Of a stretch of DNA of 63,475 nucleotides, positions 41,912 to 50,525 are shown one piece after another. The notes below the pieces were generated by a model. It saw nothing but the letters and a program-made list of their open reading frames with translations. It was not told the origin of the DNA and searched no databases. The first letter of the stretch is position 1, and every line of letters begins with the position of its first letter. The position numbers and the translations under genes are program-made. This DNA comes from a virus, in IMG/VR virus record IMGVR_UViG_3300035698_008150, positions 1-63,475 of that record, one strand, 5' to 3'.

Positions 41912-43518
41912 TATTGCCCCTTTAACATGTTTAAACATGATTCTGATAGGTTCTGTTTGGTTTTTAATGCCTTATATATCACTTCATCAATAGAGTTCTT
42001 AGCAAGTAGTTGAAAGTATGTAGTATTATATTTTTGACCAATCCTGTGGCATCTGTCGCACGCTTGGACGTATTCCTCATAACTATAAGATAACGAATAC
42101 CAAATAGAATAACTACACTGTTGGAGATTTAATCCATGCCCTCCTGATTTCGGATGAGCTATTAAGAAACGTTTTTTCCCTGCTTGAAAGTCTTGTATAT
42201 TTTTAATCTTTTCTTTCTGAGGTATTGTGCCGTTTAATAATACAGCATCATCTCCTAATAAGAGCTTTAGCTCTGCTGATTCCCAATGGTATTGTATCCA
42301 TATTATTATTTGTTTATTTTTAGGTATTGAGTTTATTGTTTCAGTTAATACTTTAATTTTTGAATCACTTACTTTAACAGGAATCCCATTTATATTTATT
42401 ACGAATCCTCCTGTTATCTCTCTAAGCTTACATATCTTTGATAATTCATTAGCGGCTAGAGTAATACTATCTTTAAATTCTAAAACATTCTCTTTCTTCA
42501 TTGATTCATATGCTTTCTCTTGCACCTTATCCATATAGACTAATCTAGTTTCAAATATTTGTTCTGGTAAATCTAATGCATCTTCTTTTTGTAAAGAGAA
42601 TGCTTGTCTTGATATTCTATCCATTATTGCCTCTTTGGCTCCACTCATTGTGCGGTAAAGATAACCTCCGTAACCTGTTGAGTAAAAGAAACTATTTCTA
42701 TATTTATAAAAATTATCACTAAGTAGCTCATCATTAACAAACGCCATTTGACCCCAATACTCTAATAAATTATTAGGCGCTGGAATACCGCTTAAACATA
42801 TTCTATGTTTTATTTTATTTTTATAGTCAAGAATAGTTTTAGTTATCGCTGATGAGTGTGATTTTATTTTAGCGCTCTCATCTATTATTAAACAACTTAT
42901 TTTGTTCTCAATAGACGGTTTCTTTATCTTTGATAGTTTTTTAAACCCTTCAAAATTTATAATATATACATCGTAATCATTGTTCCACTCTTTCAAATTA
43001 TTCCATAGCACAATTGACCTGAGATTACTCCATTTATTTATTTCTGCTACCCATACACTCTCTAATGTAGATAAAGGCGCAATGATGATTGCCGGTAACT
43101 TCCAATGCTCTATTAGTTTTATAGCTGTTAATGTTTTGCCGAGCCCCGGATCCATAAACAAAGCGTAGCTATCAAACATAGCAGCAAGAGCAATAGCTTT
43201 CTTTTGATGCTGATAGCACATTGATAAATCAGTTTTACCTAACTTATCAATCAAGCAATCATTTATTTTTATTTTATTAGCGAGGTTAACTTTTTCGTGG
43301 TACTTTTGTTTCTCGTTGCGTAATTGTTGGTATATAATCTTAGTATCTAAATCGTATTGAATATTTAGATGCTCTATTATATCTATTAATTTTCTTTTTG
43401 GGAATACCCACGAAGAGGTTGCTTTATGAAACTTATATTCTCCGATTGATTTGACTAATTCTTTTTCTTCAAACAGGCATTTTACGATTGCCGAATCATT
43501 ATTTACAGATACAAACAT
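41911..43518 (-). CDS. SNF2-family helicase/ATPase
   Basis: 535 aa. Walker A DPGLGKTLTAIKL (123-135), Walker B LIIDESAKIKS (about 205), motif III-like CLSGIPAP, then the C-terminal lobe with KSGGHGLNLQQC (motif V) and QACDRCHRIGQ (motif VI). Phage relatives act in replication or recombination, or displace proteins from DNA. Transcribed from the promoter at 43598-43625. Confidence 0.9.
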   Translation of the reverse strand: MFVSVNNDSAIVKCLFEEKELVKSIGEYKFHKATSSWVFPKRKLIDIIEHLNIQYDLDTKIIYQQLRNEKQKYHEKVNLANKIKINDCLIDKLGKTDLSMCYQHQKKAIALAAMFDSYALFMDPGLGKTLTAIKLIEHWKLPAIIIAPLSTLESVWVAEINKWSNLRSIVLWNNLKEWNNDYDVYIINFEGFKKLSKIKKPSIENKISCLIIDESAKIKSHSSAITKTILDYKNKIKHRICLSGIPAPNNLLEYWGQMAFVNDELLSDNFYKYRNSFFYSTGYGGYLYRTMSGAKEAIMDRISRQAFSLQKEDALDLPEQIFETRLVYMDKVQEKAYESMKKENVLEFKDSITLAANELSKICKLREITGGFVININGIPVKVSDSKIKVLTETINSIPKNKQIIIWIQYHWESAELKLLLGDDAVLLNGTIPQKEKIKNIQDFQAGKKRFLIAHPKSGGHGLNLQQCSYSIWYSLSYSYEEYVQACDRCHRIGQKYNTTYFQLLAKNSIDEVIYKALKTKQNLSESCLNMLKGQ

Positions 43519-43535
43519 ATGAAAACTCCTTGTTT

Positions 43536-43656
43536 ATACCGTTACGAGTATTGCGAATCAAAGCAAATGATTTTTAATAGAATGTTATTGAAAATCCATT
43601 ATAACATTGCTTTTTTTCGTGTCAAGGGCTTTTTTTTACAATACTCGTAACGGTAT
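43536..43656. repeat. 18-bp perfect inverted repeats around a promoter
   Basis: ATACCGTTACGAGTATTG (43536-43553) is the exact complement of CAATACTCGTAACGGTAT (43639-43656). The right copy continues as GTAACGGTATAACGGTTTAG to 43666. They flank the minus-strand promoter, one just upstream of its -35 box and the other about 45 bases downstream of -10, suitable for looping repression. Confidence 0.85.
43598..43625 (-). promoter_or_regulatory. Consensus sigma70 promoter, minus strand
   Basis: On the minus strand TTGACA (43625-43620), 16-bp spacer, TATAAT (43603-43598): both hexamers are perfect consensus. It drives the SNF2 helicase and probably the genes downstream to the primase-helicase. Confidence 0.9.
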
Positions 43657-43670
43657 AACGGTTTAGGTTA

Positions 43671-43856
43671 TTAACCAATATTCAATATTTCTGGATGTTC
43701 CATTGCGTTCCTAACAAGCAATCTTATTAGCGCTGACCGCGATGCTATCTCGGGAATTTTCTTCTTTACTTTCCTATCAAGGAATGTAATTTCGCTTTGA
43801 GTAAATCCCACCAATATATTAATTTTGCGGTCTTTTGCGCTCACTTTTTTTGTCAT
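43671..43856 (-). CDS. Ribbon-helix-helix repressor candidate
   Basis: 61 aa, AAGGAGG site. Strand NILVGFTQSE (about 13-22), helix, turn IPEIASRSALIRLLVRNAM: the ribbon-helix-helix plan of CopG/Arc/MetJ regulators, which bind repeats as dimers through the strand. It ends just five bases before the GTAACGG operator copy at 43647-43666 and directly upstream of the strongest promoter, so it is the best candidate to bind those repeats. Confidence 0.75.
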   Translation of the reverse strand: MTKKVSAKDRKINILVGFTQSEITFLDRKVKKKIPEIASRSALIRLLVRNAMEHPEILNIG

Positions 43857-43869
43857 AATCCTCCTTTTA

Positions 43870-44088
43870 TTAATCTTTGTCTTGGTTTCCTAATAGTGTG
43901 AAAGTAATTCCATTCTTTCTCATTTCTACGAGCAAAGTGTTAACTATTTTGTTCATAACATATTCATTAGCAAAAGGTCCGTGAGTATGTATATGCCCTG
44001 TCTTATTAATTACCACTACTAAATGCTCATCAGCATCATTTAACTCTGGAATGTCATTTTTGTTCTCGCAGTTAAATGGACATTTCAT
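43870..44088 (-). CDS. Small hypothetical protein with Cys and His
   Basis: 72 aa, GGAGGGA site. Begins MKCPFNCENK; INKTGHIHTHGPFANEYVMN follows, then a helical end. It may bind a metal. Overlaps RNase H gene by 17 bases. Not recognised. Confidence 0.55.
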   Translation of the reverse strand: MKCPFNCENKNDIPELNDADEHLVVVINKTGHIHTHGPFANEYVMNKIVNTLLVEMRKNGITFTLLGNQDKD

Positions 44089-44494
44089 TTATCCCTCCAG
44101 TTTTTGCTGCTCTATCAGCTAAATGGATTAATTGTCTAGGTATCCAACTTATCTTGAAGTTTAATACTTGCTGTTTTAATTCCATAAACTCTAGATAGAG
44201 CAATTTTGTGTTTTTGTGTTTAATCCTCCAATATCCTTTTGCTTGATTGACAACAGTTTTGCTATCAGAAAAGATATACTTTTCAGCTTTTCTATCTTTT
44301 TTATTAGCAAACCTCATCCCTGCAATTAGCGCTGACCACTCTGCCTGCATACTTGTCTTGATGCCAATATCAGCACAATACCTATAATTAGGCAGAATGA
44401 TTTTTGAGTTTCTAGAGCGATCCCAAGCTACAACTCCTATCGATGATGGTCCGGGATTACCTCTACTAGATCCGTCACAAAGAATTACTATCAC
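44072..44494 (-). CDS. Ribonuclease HI-like protein
   Basis: 140 aa from a GTG after AAGGGAG. DGSSRGNPGPSSIGVVAWD (7-25) is the RNase HI first-strand motif; catalytic set Asp7, Glu52 (MQAEWSALIAG), Asp77 (FSDSKTVV) and Asp127 (HLADRAAK). Removes RNA primers or RNA-DNA hybrids during phage replication. All four acidic residues are present. Confidence 0.9.
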   Translation of the reverse strand: MIVILCDGSSRGNPGPSSIGVVAWDRSRNSKIILPNYRYCADIGIKTSMQAEWSALIAGMRFANKKDRKAEKYIFSDSKTVVNQAKGYWRIKHKNTKLLYLEFMELKQQVLNFKISWIPRQLIHLADRAAKTGGINEMSI

Positions 44495-44497
44495 TGT

Positions 44498-46090
44498 TTA
44501 GCTCCCTTTTATCATTTCTTTTGGCACTTTTGTTTTTGTAAGTCCTAACATTTCTTTAATAATTTCTCCCTTCTTTTCTTTCCAAGCTAAGCTACCTACT
44601 TTAAGTTTCAATTCTTTTGACAGTTTTTGCAAACCAGCTTTTGAGAATTTTTCGAGATATTCTTGAGTAATTCTGAATTTCTTACCGATATTAATACCGG
44701 CTTCTTCACCAAGATCCTCTAATTCTTTTGTTTCGTATTTACTCAATCTATCTAACACAACTTTTTCAACAATTTTAAGCAATTCATCGGTTTTTAATTT
44801 CAATAAGAAATTTTTAAACTCTTTTGTTCCTCTTACTTCGTAATTTGGTAAATCTTTCTTAAATCCAAGATAACCAGATATACTATTACTTGCTCCTGAC
44901 TCCATATCAAAGAGTTGGTCAAGCAATATTCGATTAATTTGCACCACTTTAGCATTTACCTTGAGTTCAGATATAAAGAATTGTCGTTTAAATATATCCA
45001 CTCTGTTTGCTTTCTGCCTCGCTTCATACTGAGCTGATGCATCTATTTCTTTATCACCTGTTTTGATTGACATTGCTTTACGCTCTACTGCTTTTGATTT
45101 CCGCATTGTTCGTTTGAAGCAATCTCTATTCAAGCAAACTTGTTTCTCTCTACCGGTTGGTCCGATAATAATAGCAAATGTTGGACAAGTTTTTATGCAC
45201 TCTGTTTTGAATTGCTCTGCCGGAAATCCATTACCTTCATAACCAGAAAAATCAACGATGTCTTTTAATAACTCTGCATCCTTTGACCCATATTGAGGTT
45301 CGGTTTTCAATATTATTACTTTTTTGCCTTTTTTCTTGTACGCTTCCTCTTTTTCTTTTTGTACTTCTCTTATTTTCTTTGAGAAACAAAGATTATTCAT
45401 ACATTTTCCTTTAAGAGAATTACTCCTATCAAACAAATCATCGTATGTACTGCCATTAAATGAGCAAGTTTTACAATCTTTCTTGTTAAAGCAAGCAGTT
45501 TCTAATCTTTGCGAGTAGTTTTCTAATTCTCCTTCTGCTTTCACCGGAGAATATCGGTAGCGAATAATATCATTAGCTAAATGCTTTTGGTACTTAGCAT
45601 CAGATAACCTTGTAAGCACGAATCCATGATCTGCGGAGATTTTACCTTCTTTAATCATTTTCTTTACTTCATCACATAAATCAAGGAGTGACAATATTCT
45701 CTTTACACGATACTCAGATTTACCAGTGATTACCATAATGTCTTTTGCTTTGTAGTTTTCTCCTAATGATTTGTATGCCAATGCCTCATCAATAGGGTTT
45801 AAATCTTTGCGCTGTAAATTTGCAACTAATTGATACTCAACTCTATCATTTTTTTCAGCATCAACAGATAACACAGGAATCTCTGTAAGACCTGCGTACT
45901 TTGCCGCGCTGAATCTCCTATGACCATCGAGTAAATCAATTTTACTTCCATTCTTCCTTACTAATAAAGGTTGAAGTATTCCTTTCTCTTTTAATGAGAT
46001 AATCAAACTAGATAAACTTTCTTTCGTAATATCTTTTCTGATATTCTCTCCAACAATTATTTTGTCTATTGTTACCGTAGATAATTCCAT
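44498..46090 (-). CDS. ParB/Spo0J-like protein with Cys clusters
   Basis: 530 aa, AAGGAG site. N-terminal ParB-nuclease/CTPase fold: IIVGENIRKD (11-20), KEKGILQPLLVRK (34-46), DLLDGHRRFSAAKYAGL (about 52-68), NLQRKDLNPIDEALAY. A helix-turn-helix with ADHGFVLTRL follows. The middle has Cys clusters (FNKKDCKTCSF, CMNNLCF, CIKTC, CLNRDCF), longer than chromosomal ParB (about 300 aa). In phages such proteins can regulate transcription or act as nucleases rather than partition; no ParA is nearby. Confidence 0.8.
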   Translation of the reverse strand: MELSTVTIDKIIVGENIRKDITKESLSSLIISLKEKGILQPLLVRKNGSKIDLLDGHRRFSAAKYAGLTEIPVLSVDAEKNDRVEYQLVANLQRKDLNPIDEALAYKSLGENYKAKDIMVITGKSEYRVKRILSLLDLCDEVKKMIKEGKISADHGFVLTRLSDAKYQKHLANDIIRYRYSPVKAEGELENYSQRLETACFNKKDCKTCSFNGSTYDDLFDRSNSLKGKCMNNLCFSKKIREVQKEKEEAYKKKGKKVIILKTEPQYGSKDAELLKDIVDFSGYEGNGFPAEQFKTECIKTCPTFAIIIGPTGREKQVCLNRDCFKRTMRKSKAVERKAMSIKTGDKEIDASAQYEARQKANRVDIFKRQFFISELKVNAKVVQINRILLDQLFDMESGASNSISGYLGFKKDLPNYEVRGTKEFKNFLLKLKTDELLKIVEKVVLDRLSKYETKELEDLGEEAGINIGKKFRITQEYLEKFSKAGLQKLSKELKLKVGSLAWKEKKGEIIKEMLGLTKTKVPKEMIKGS

Positions 46091-46091
46091 A

Positions 46092-46271
46092 CTAATCTCC
46101 TTGTGTTACTGTCATCTTGACAGCGAGTTCTTTCTTAAAATAATCTTTCTTCAAATAAATCCTCTTCGGGAACACGATTGGAGATAACTCCTTATTCTTA
46201 ACTACAAATATATGATATTGTTGTGTAGTTTTGCCTGCGTATTCAAATTCTATCTCCACACTTTTACTCAT
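46092..46271 (-). CDS. Small hypothetical protein
   Basis: 59 aa from the ATG at 46271 after AGGAGGTGAG; the ATG at 46292 that overlaps the upstream stop has no such site. Beta-rich: EIEFEYAGKTTQQYHIFVVK. Function unknown. Confidence 0.55.
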   Translation of the reverse strand: MSKSVEIEFEYAGKTTQQYHIFVVKNKELSPIVFPKRIYLKKDYFKKELAVKMTVTQGD

Positions 46272-46288
46272 ACTCACCTCCTTTTTAT

Positions 46289-46495
46289 TCATTCTTTATC
46301 ATCTTCTTGTGGGAAAACTTGTGGTAAAAATGTTAAATCTTCAGGGCATGTAGCAGCTCCAGTATAGTCTCGGAATTTATTCCATAGATTATCACAATGA
46401 TAAACAACAAAGATAAATTGTTTATTCCAAGATTTAATTCTACCTTGCTCTTTTTTAAAGCCACTATCATAAATAACCCAATTACCAATATTCAC
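46289..46495 (-). CDS. Small hypothetical protein, KOW/SH3-like
   Basis: 68 aa from a GTG. NIGNWVIYDSGFKKEQGRIK (2-21) and FIFVVYHCDN resemble a small beta-barrel. There is no ribosome site close to the GTG; a strong AAAGGAGG lies about 30 bases upstream before a two-codon ORF, so the start or a coupling step is uncertain. Confidence 0.45.
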   Translation of the reverse strand: MNIGNWVIYDSGFKKEQGRIKSWNKQFIFVVYHCDNLWNKFRDYTGAATCPEDLTFLPQVFPQEDDKE

Positions 46496-46549
46496 TTTTT
46501 TTAATTCAGCAATTTAAATCAACTCATCACCTCCTTTAAATTTTTTATA

Positions 46550-46843
46550 TTACTTAGTATCTATTATCTTTTTTTGCTGATTCATATATTGAATAGCACA
46601 GTTTTTTAATTCTCTGATTAAATCTCCTATCAAAGATAAAGATTTCATAGAAACTTCCATTTTACCTAAGGTGTAATATTCTTTTGTAGTCATTACAACT
46701 GTAGTTATTTTTTTCCCATAATCATCAATAAGAGATACATTAATACTTACACTAGGAAGTGCATTCTTGCACTCAATGCTTATTCCAGTTATCTCTCCCT
46801 CAACAATGTTAATCGGCAACATTTTCATTTCCTTTTTTTTCAT
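46550..46843 (-). CDS. Small hypothetical protein
   Basis: 97 aa from the ATG at 46843 after AAGGAG; the longer frame to 46999 overlaps the next gene and lacks a site. NIVEGEITGISIECK, SVSINVSLIDDYG and YYTLGKMEVSMK suggest a beta domain followed by a helix. Function unknown. Confidence 0.55.
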   Translation of the reverse strand: MKKKEMKMLPINIVEGEITGISIECKNALPSVSINVSLIDDYGKKITTVVMTTKEYYTLGKMEVSMKSLSLIGDLIRELKNCAIQYMNQQKKIIDTK

Positions 46844-46856
46844 ATTAACTCCTTCT

Positions 46857-47135
46857 TTAATATCTATATTTTTTAAACGCTTCATAATCACAATTGACAC
46901 ACATTTTAATATGGTGTGTTCCGAAAATTTTCTTTCCATGCTTTTGTATCCATTCTGCATTATGATTAGAGAGATGACAATAAATAGTCCAATCACCAAT
47001 CTCTCCTGTTACTGCTACCCAACGAAGTTCTTTACCTGTTTTAGCTATAAATAAACCAGACTCATTATCAATAGCTGTTCCGGTTGCAAATATAAAATGC
47101 TTCTTTAGCTCTTTTAACTTCTTAACTGTTAACAT
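46857..47135 (-). CDS. Small hypothetical protein
   Basis: 92 aa, AAGGAGGTGAGG site. Beta-rich, Trp-containing (RWVAVTGEIGDWTIYCHLSN) with Cys pair at the end (KMCVNCDYEAFKK). Function unknown. Confidence 0.55.
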   Translation of the reverse strand: MLTVKKLKELKKHFIFATGTAIDNESGLFIAKTGKELRWVAVTGEIGDWTIYCHLSNHNAEWIQKHGKKIFGTHHIKMCVNCDYEAFKKYRY

Positions 47136-47147
47136 TTCCTCACCTCC

Positions 47148-47330
47148 TTATACTCCACTTGCTAATTTTCTGAGTGATCTCCACTCTTTTTCTGACATCA
47201 TTTTCAACCATTGTTCTCCGGTGTGGTTTAAATCTTTTTTTACTTGCTTTACTGCATCTTTTTTAGTATCAGCATTAAATATAAAAAATTTAAACTTTTT
47301 ATTAACTACTTGTAAGACATAATACTCCAT
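47148..47330 (-). CDS. Small hypothetical protein
   Basis: 60 aa, AGGAGGA site. YVLQVVNKKFKFFIFNADTK then a helix; beta-beta-alpha pattern. Function unknown. Confidence 0.5.
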   Translation of the reverse strand: MEYYVLQVVNKKFKFFIFNADTKKDAVKQVKKDLNHTGEQWLKMMSEKEWRSLRKLASGV

Positions 47331-47346
47331 TTTCCTCCTTCTTTAA

Positions 47347-47520
47347 TTAAAATCTTTCTGTTATTGTTAATTTATTTCCTTTAACTTCTAAATCACAATT
47401 AGAATATCCATTTCTATGAGCCCAATTTAATATAGCCTCTTCTTTAGATAAATTTGGATAAACCTTTTTAAATGCTTTTATCTCTTCTGCATCAAACTTT
47501 ATTATTTGTTTGCTTTCCAT
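47347..47520 (-). CDS. 57-aa hypothetical protein
   Basis: AAAGGAG site. MESKQIIKFDAEEIKAFKKV, then NLSKEEAILNWAHRNGYSNC and a C-terminal strand. Possible helix-turn-helix-like middle. Not recognised. Confidence 0.5.
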   Translation of the reverse strand: MESKQIIKFDAEEIKAFKKVYPNLSKEEAILNWAHRNGYSNCDLEVKGNKLTITERF

Positions 47521-47533
47521 AAAACTCCTTTGT

Positions 47534-47815
47534 TTACGTTACCATTTGAGCTATTTCCCAAAGTTTACTCATCTCTTTTTTATCTTGTTTTACATCTGCT
47601 TTAGCATTATCTAATAATCCACTTTCTTCAAAATCTCCGTAATATCCCCAACATCCACCTTTCTCATTTCCTAATTCATCCTCTATCATAAATCCATAAA
47701 TGTTACCACTCAAGTAATCATTCCAAGTTTTAATCAAATCTAGAGCTAAACCTCTTGCTATCTTTTTTGTTTTAGCTTCTGTTTTATTAACAAACACTAA
47801 TCCTAATTGGCTCAC
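47534..47815 (-). CDS. Hypothetical protein
   Basis: 93 aa from a GTG after GGAGATGAG. Contains GLALDLIKTWNDYLSGNIYG and NEKGGCWGYYGDFEESG (about 49-65), a pattern seen in phage and plasmid early proteins. Function unknown. Confidence 0.55.
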   Translation of the reverse strand: MSQLGLVFVNKTEAKTKKIARGLALDLIKTWNDYLSGNIYGFMIEDELGNEKGGCWGYYGDFEESGLLDNAKADVKQDKKEMSKLWEIAQMVT

Positions 47816-47818
47816 ATC

Positions 47819-48136
47819 TCATCTCCGATCGGGAAAATTTCCTTCATTCTTTAGAGCTAAGCTAACTCCGCTATGAATGTATGCCTCTAGTCTGAAGATA
47901 TAATATTCTTTAATATATTTCAGAGCTTCTTCGTCATTATCTCCATACTCGTCCACTCCTTCGTTGGCTATACATATTGCTAATTTTTTATTAACATTAG
48001 TATCTACATAAAAATCTCTATGATAGCCAACGAGAAATAATACTTCATCTCCGTTACTATCAGGACTTTCCGGGTCTTGGTCTTGATAAATATTTATTTT
48101 ATAACCTTTATATTCTTTCTGTTCTACGATTTCCAT
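47819..48136 (-). CDS. Hypothetical protein
   Basis: 105 aa, AAAGGAGG site. GYKINIYQDQDPESPDSNGD (11-30) and FLVGYHRDFYV, DEEALKYIKEYYIFRLEAYI; resembles a family of short early proteins from phages and mobile elements. Ends three bases before the next gene's GTG region. Function unknown. Confidence 0.55.
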   Translation of the reverse strand: MEIVEQKEYKGYKINIYQDQDPESPDSNGDEVLFLVGYHRDFYVDTNVNKKLAICIANEGVDEYGDNDEEALKYIKEYYIFRLEAYIHSGVSLALKNEGNFPDRR

Positions 48137-48150
48137 CTCTACCTCCTTTA

Positions 48151-48327
48151 TTATTTAGTGATTTTATATTTATACATATCTCGTTGAACTCCGCAAGGTT
48201 TAATATCCTCAAACCCTTTGTCATCAATATAAGTTTCAAATACTCTTCCATATTTATCTGTTATTTGCCCATTAACTATTTTTAAACCCATTTTCTCTTT
48301 CAATTGCTTTGTAACTCTTGTTTTCAT
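48151..48327 (-). CDS. 58-aa hypothetical protein
   Basis: AAGGAGGG site. MKTRVTKQLKEKMGLKIVNG then ITDKYGRVFETYIDDKG. Basic, no known motif. Confidence 0.5.
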   Translation of the reverse strand: MKTRVTKQLKEKMGLKIVNGQITDKYGRVFETYIDDKGFEDIKPCGVQRDMYKYKITK

Positions 48328-48350
48328 TTTCCCTCCTTAATATAATGGAG

Positions 48351-48379
48351 TGCGTAGAGCCAAGGCACTTAGCCTCGCA
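48351..48379 (-). ncRNA. Intergenic hairpin, possible structured RNA
   Basis: Within the 82-base gap 48328-48409: TGCG/CGCA outer pairs and GGCTAAG/CTTGGCT inner stem (two wobble pairs) around a TGC loop on the minus strand. Too small for a tRNA and not followed by T. Possibly an mRNA spacer structure. Confidence 0.3.
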
Positions 48380-48409
48380 GTATTGTTCCGCTCCCCAATA
48401 TTTCGAGAT

Positions 48410-48601
48410 TTACTTTTCTGGTAGAGTTGTAATAGTTGTAATAGTTTTTCTATCTGCTGAGAATGTATCTGAATAAGAGATATCATTATCAACTCTCAAG
48501 CGATAAGTTGTTCCTCTTTCCAATATCCTTATCTCTATAATCGTTGCATCTACCATAACTTTATCTCCAATCCCGATCTCTTTAATTTCTTCTGTTTCCA
48601 T
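48410..48601 (-). CDS. Small hypothetical OB-like protein
   Basis: 63 aa, AAAAGGAGG site. IGDKVMVDATIIEIRILERG (11-30) then TYRLRVDND; a small beta-barrel pattern. Function unknown. Confidence 0.55.
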   Translation of the reverse strand: METEEIKEIGIGDKVMVDATIIEIRILERGTTYRLRVDNDISYSDTFSADRKTITTITTLPEK

Positions 48602-48614
48602 TAGTACCTCCTTT

Positions 48615-49190
48615 TTATACTTTAACTTTTGTTGAATATAACTCAGACATATCTTTTGAAACTTTCGCTCCGTCTGCCTCTACTTTCTCCCAATTTGGTT
48701 CTTTACTATCTGGATTTATATCCAATTCACAAACGAAGCAATGAGCGTAGTTTGGAGAATTCCATTCATTCCCATTCACTCCTTTTTCTTTAGTTTCTCC
48801 TTTTGCTCTACCCTGAACATAGATAGTAAGTGTTTTCTTCTCAACATCAATTGCATATACCCACTCTATAAATAGAGCATCTGCTGTTTTTTCATTCATT
48901 GTTCCGTCAGGAACTCCATCTCTCATAACGAAATCAGGAGTATGGCAATAGCAACTCTCTGGAAAGTTTGACCAACCTCCACGATGCCCCTTGATATAAA
49001 TATCAACAAAAGATCGGAGAGCACGAGTTCCGTCATTTGAAACTCCAATTACTCCTTTGTTTAATATAAATTTTTTCATCAATATATCCCATATCTCTTT
49101 TCCTCTACAAGTAGGATAACCGTCAAAATGACAGTAAACTCCTTTGAATCCAGTTTTTGTTTTCTCCGCTATACAGCTTCTCGTTGACAT
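48615..49190 (-). CDS. Conserved phage/plasmid protein (MSTRSCI family)
   Basis: 191 aa, AAAGGAGGGG site. Opens MSTRSCIAEKTKTGFKGVYC then HFDGYPTCRGKEI, a signature of a widely spread family in phages and mobile elements of unknown function. FIEWVYAIDVEKKTLTIYVQ gives a beta core. Confidence 0.7.
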   Translation of the reverse strand: MSTRSCIAEKTKTGFKGVYCHFDGYPTCRGKEIWDILMKKFILNKGVIGVSNDGTRALRSFVDIYIKGHRGGWSNFPESCYCHTPDFVMRDGVPDGTMNEKTADALFIEWVYAIDVEKKTLTIYVQGRAKGETKEKGVNGNEWNSPNYAHCFVCELDINPDSKEPNWEKVEADGAKVSKDMSELYSTKVKV

Positions 49191-49214
49191 TTCCCCTCCT
49201 TTTTTACTCTTTCC

Positions 49215-50165
49215 TTAATTTTTTACTAAAGCCAGAGCAGTATCATACGCTTTCATCTTTAATGTTGCGCCACTCCCGAGCCAAATATTCTGTAATCTAT
49301 TAGAGGGATTGTTGTTTTTAATACCTCTAAAATGATCAACGTAACGAGTAACTGCGTTGTAAGCACTCCATAGTGTATCTTTACTCTCTGAATATTCTGG
49401 ACGGTTGTGGAGATTCATTAAATCACCAATTTGGTTTTGTTTTCTCTGAGATATATCTAAATCGTCTTTGCCACAGATAAGAGATGTGAAATAAACCTCT
49501 GCTTGCTCATCCCTTACCTTCTCTCCTGCAAATGCTTTTAGCGATTCTTCAAAGTCAGAGTAGAAAGTTACTGCTATTCCTAATGCTCTTTGCGCTTCTC
49601 TTATTTTGCTGTTAATATTTCCTGTATGTCTAATGGAGATTCCGTCTTTAGTTCTGGACAGAGCAGCGGAAAGAGTATTTTGACATACTACTCTTACAGG
49701 AGTGAAGAACATCTTCAAAGCTGAACAGCCATCGTGTGAATTCGTGAGTAAAAGATATTTCTCCACAACATCCTTTTTCGTTACTTCGATAATATCTGGT
49801 AGCTCTGCAAGTATCCATATTCGCTCGCCCTTACCTAAAGCTCCGGCAGTATGATACATTGCAAATTTATCTCCAACTACTGAATCGAAGAAATCAAATG
49901 ACTCTGTATTTTGCACAGGTTGATATGAGCTACCAACAATCCCAAGAGGTTGGTTTGTGTCAATTCTAACTGTTGCGAATTTATTCTCGATTTCTACTCG
50001 GTCCTCTGTATAAATCTTTTGGAGATTAACTTGATAATCCAACTTTGATGCCTCAATTGCCTCTTTCGCTGTTGCTGGATTATCGAGCTTTACTCCTAAT
50101 CCGTGCCAAGGAACCGCTCCGGTGTAAAACATTCTGTTACCATTCTCATTTAAATTATGAGCCAT
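49215..50165 (-). CDS. DUF932 phage/plasmid-related protein
   Basis: 316 aa, AAAAGGAGG site. PWHGLGVKLDNPATAKEAIE (19-38), PLGIVGSSYQPVQNTESFDF (73-92), VVCQNTLSAALS and WSAYNAVTRYVDH match DUF932/TIGR03299. Members are common in phages and plasmids; biochemical role unknown. Confidence 0.85.
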   Translation of the reverse strand: MAHNLNENGNRMFYTGAVPWHGLGVKLDNPATAKEAIEASKLDYQVNLQKIYTEDRVEIENKFATVRIDTNQPLGIVGSSYQPVQNTESFDFFDSVVGDKFAMYHTAGALGKGERIWILAELPDIIEVTKKDVVEKYLLLTNSHDGCSALKMFFTPVRVVCQNTLSAALSRTKDGISIRHTGNINSKIREAQRALGIAVTFYSDFEESLKAFAGEKVRDEQAEVYFTSLICGKDDLDISQRKQNQIGDLMNLHNRPEYSESKDTLWSAYNAVTRYVDHFRGIKNNNPSNRLQNIWLGSGATLKMKAYDTALALVKN

Positions 50166-50177
50166 ATAAACCTCCTT

Positions 50178-50369
50178 TTAACTTTTAACTAAACTCTTTG
50201 TTGCGTTTTCACTATCTTTTCTCCCTAACTCGAAGCACCTTTCACAGTTGCAAGATAATTTTCCTGTTCCCTCCCACATAACCCAATCTCTGTAGTCAGT
50301 AGATGCTCCGATAAAAAAAGATACCTCTTCTTTTACCTTACCGCAGTAGTCGCAATATAATTTCTTCAT
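50178..50369 (-). CDS. Small zinc-finger protein
   Basis: 63 aa, AAGGAGGTGAGG site. Two pairs, CDYCGK (6-11) and CNCERCFELG (40-49), form a probable zinc site. Function unknown. Confidence 0.6.
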   Translation of the reverse strand: MKKLYCDYCGKVKEEVSFFIGASTDYRDWVMWEGTGKLSCNCERCFELGRKDSENATKSLVKS

Positions 50370-50467
50370 TTTTCCTCACCTCCTTTTTAGAATAGATTTA
50401 TGCTGAGATAACAAATAATACCTCTTTCTTATATCAGCACAGATAACTTGCTGAACTCTTTTACCTC

Positions 50468-50514
50468 GTCAGAGCCGGTATCTCCGGCTGACACCTGCGA
50501 TTTCTCGCAGGTGT
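50468..50514 (-). promoter_or_regulatory. Tandem hairpins, one GAAA-capped
   Basis: On the minus strand ACACCTGCGA-GAAA-TCGCAGGTGT (50514-50491) is a perfect 10-bp stem with a GNRA tetraloop, followed by AGCCGG-AGATA-CCGGCT (50489-50473) with an outer GTC/GAC. They start just below the stop of the next upstream gene and no T run follows; mRNA stabilisation or processing is likely. The rest of the gap (50391-50467) holds only a weak TGCTGA/TCAGCA repeat. Confidence 0.65.
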
Positions 50515-50525
50515 TTCGGCATCTC

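Noticed and set aside
44498-46090. ParAB partition system of a phage-plasmid
   Set aside because: No ParA ATPase nearby and no clear parS cluster; ParB-like proteins occur in virulent phages too.
48351-48409. tRNA in the gap before the 48.3-kb gene
   Set aside because: Only one imperfect hairpin; no T arm or acceptor fits.
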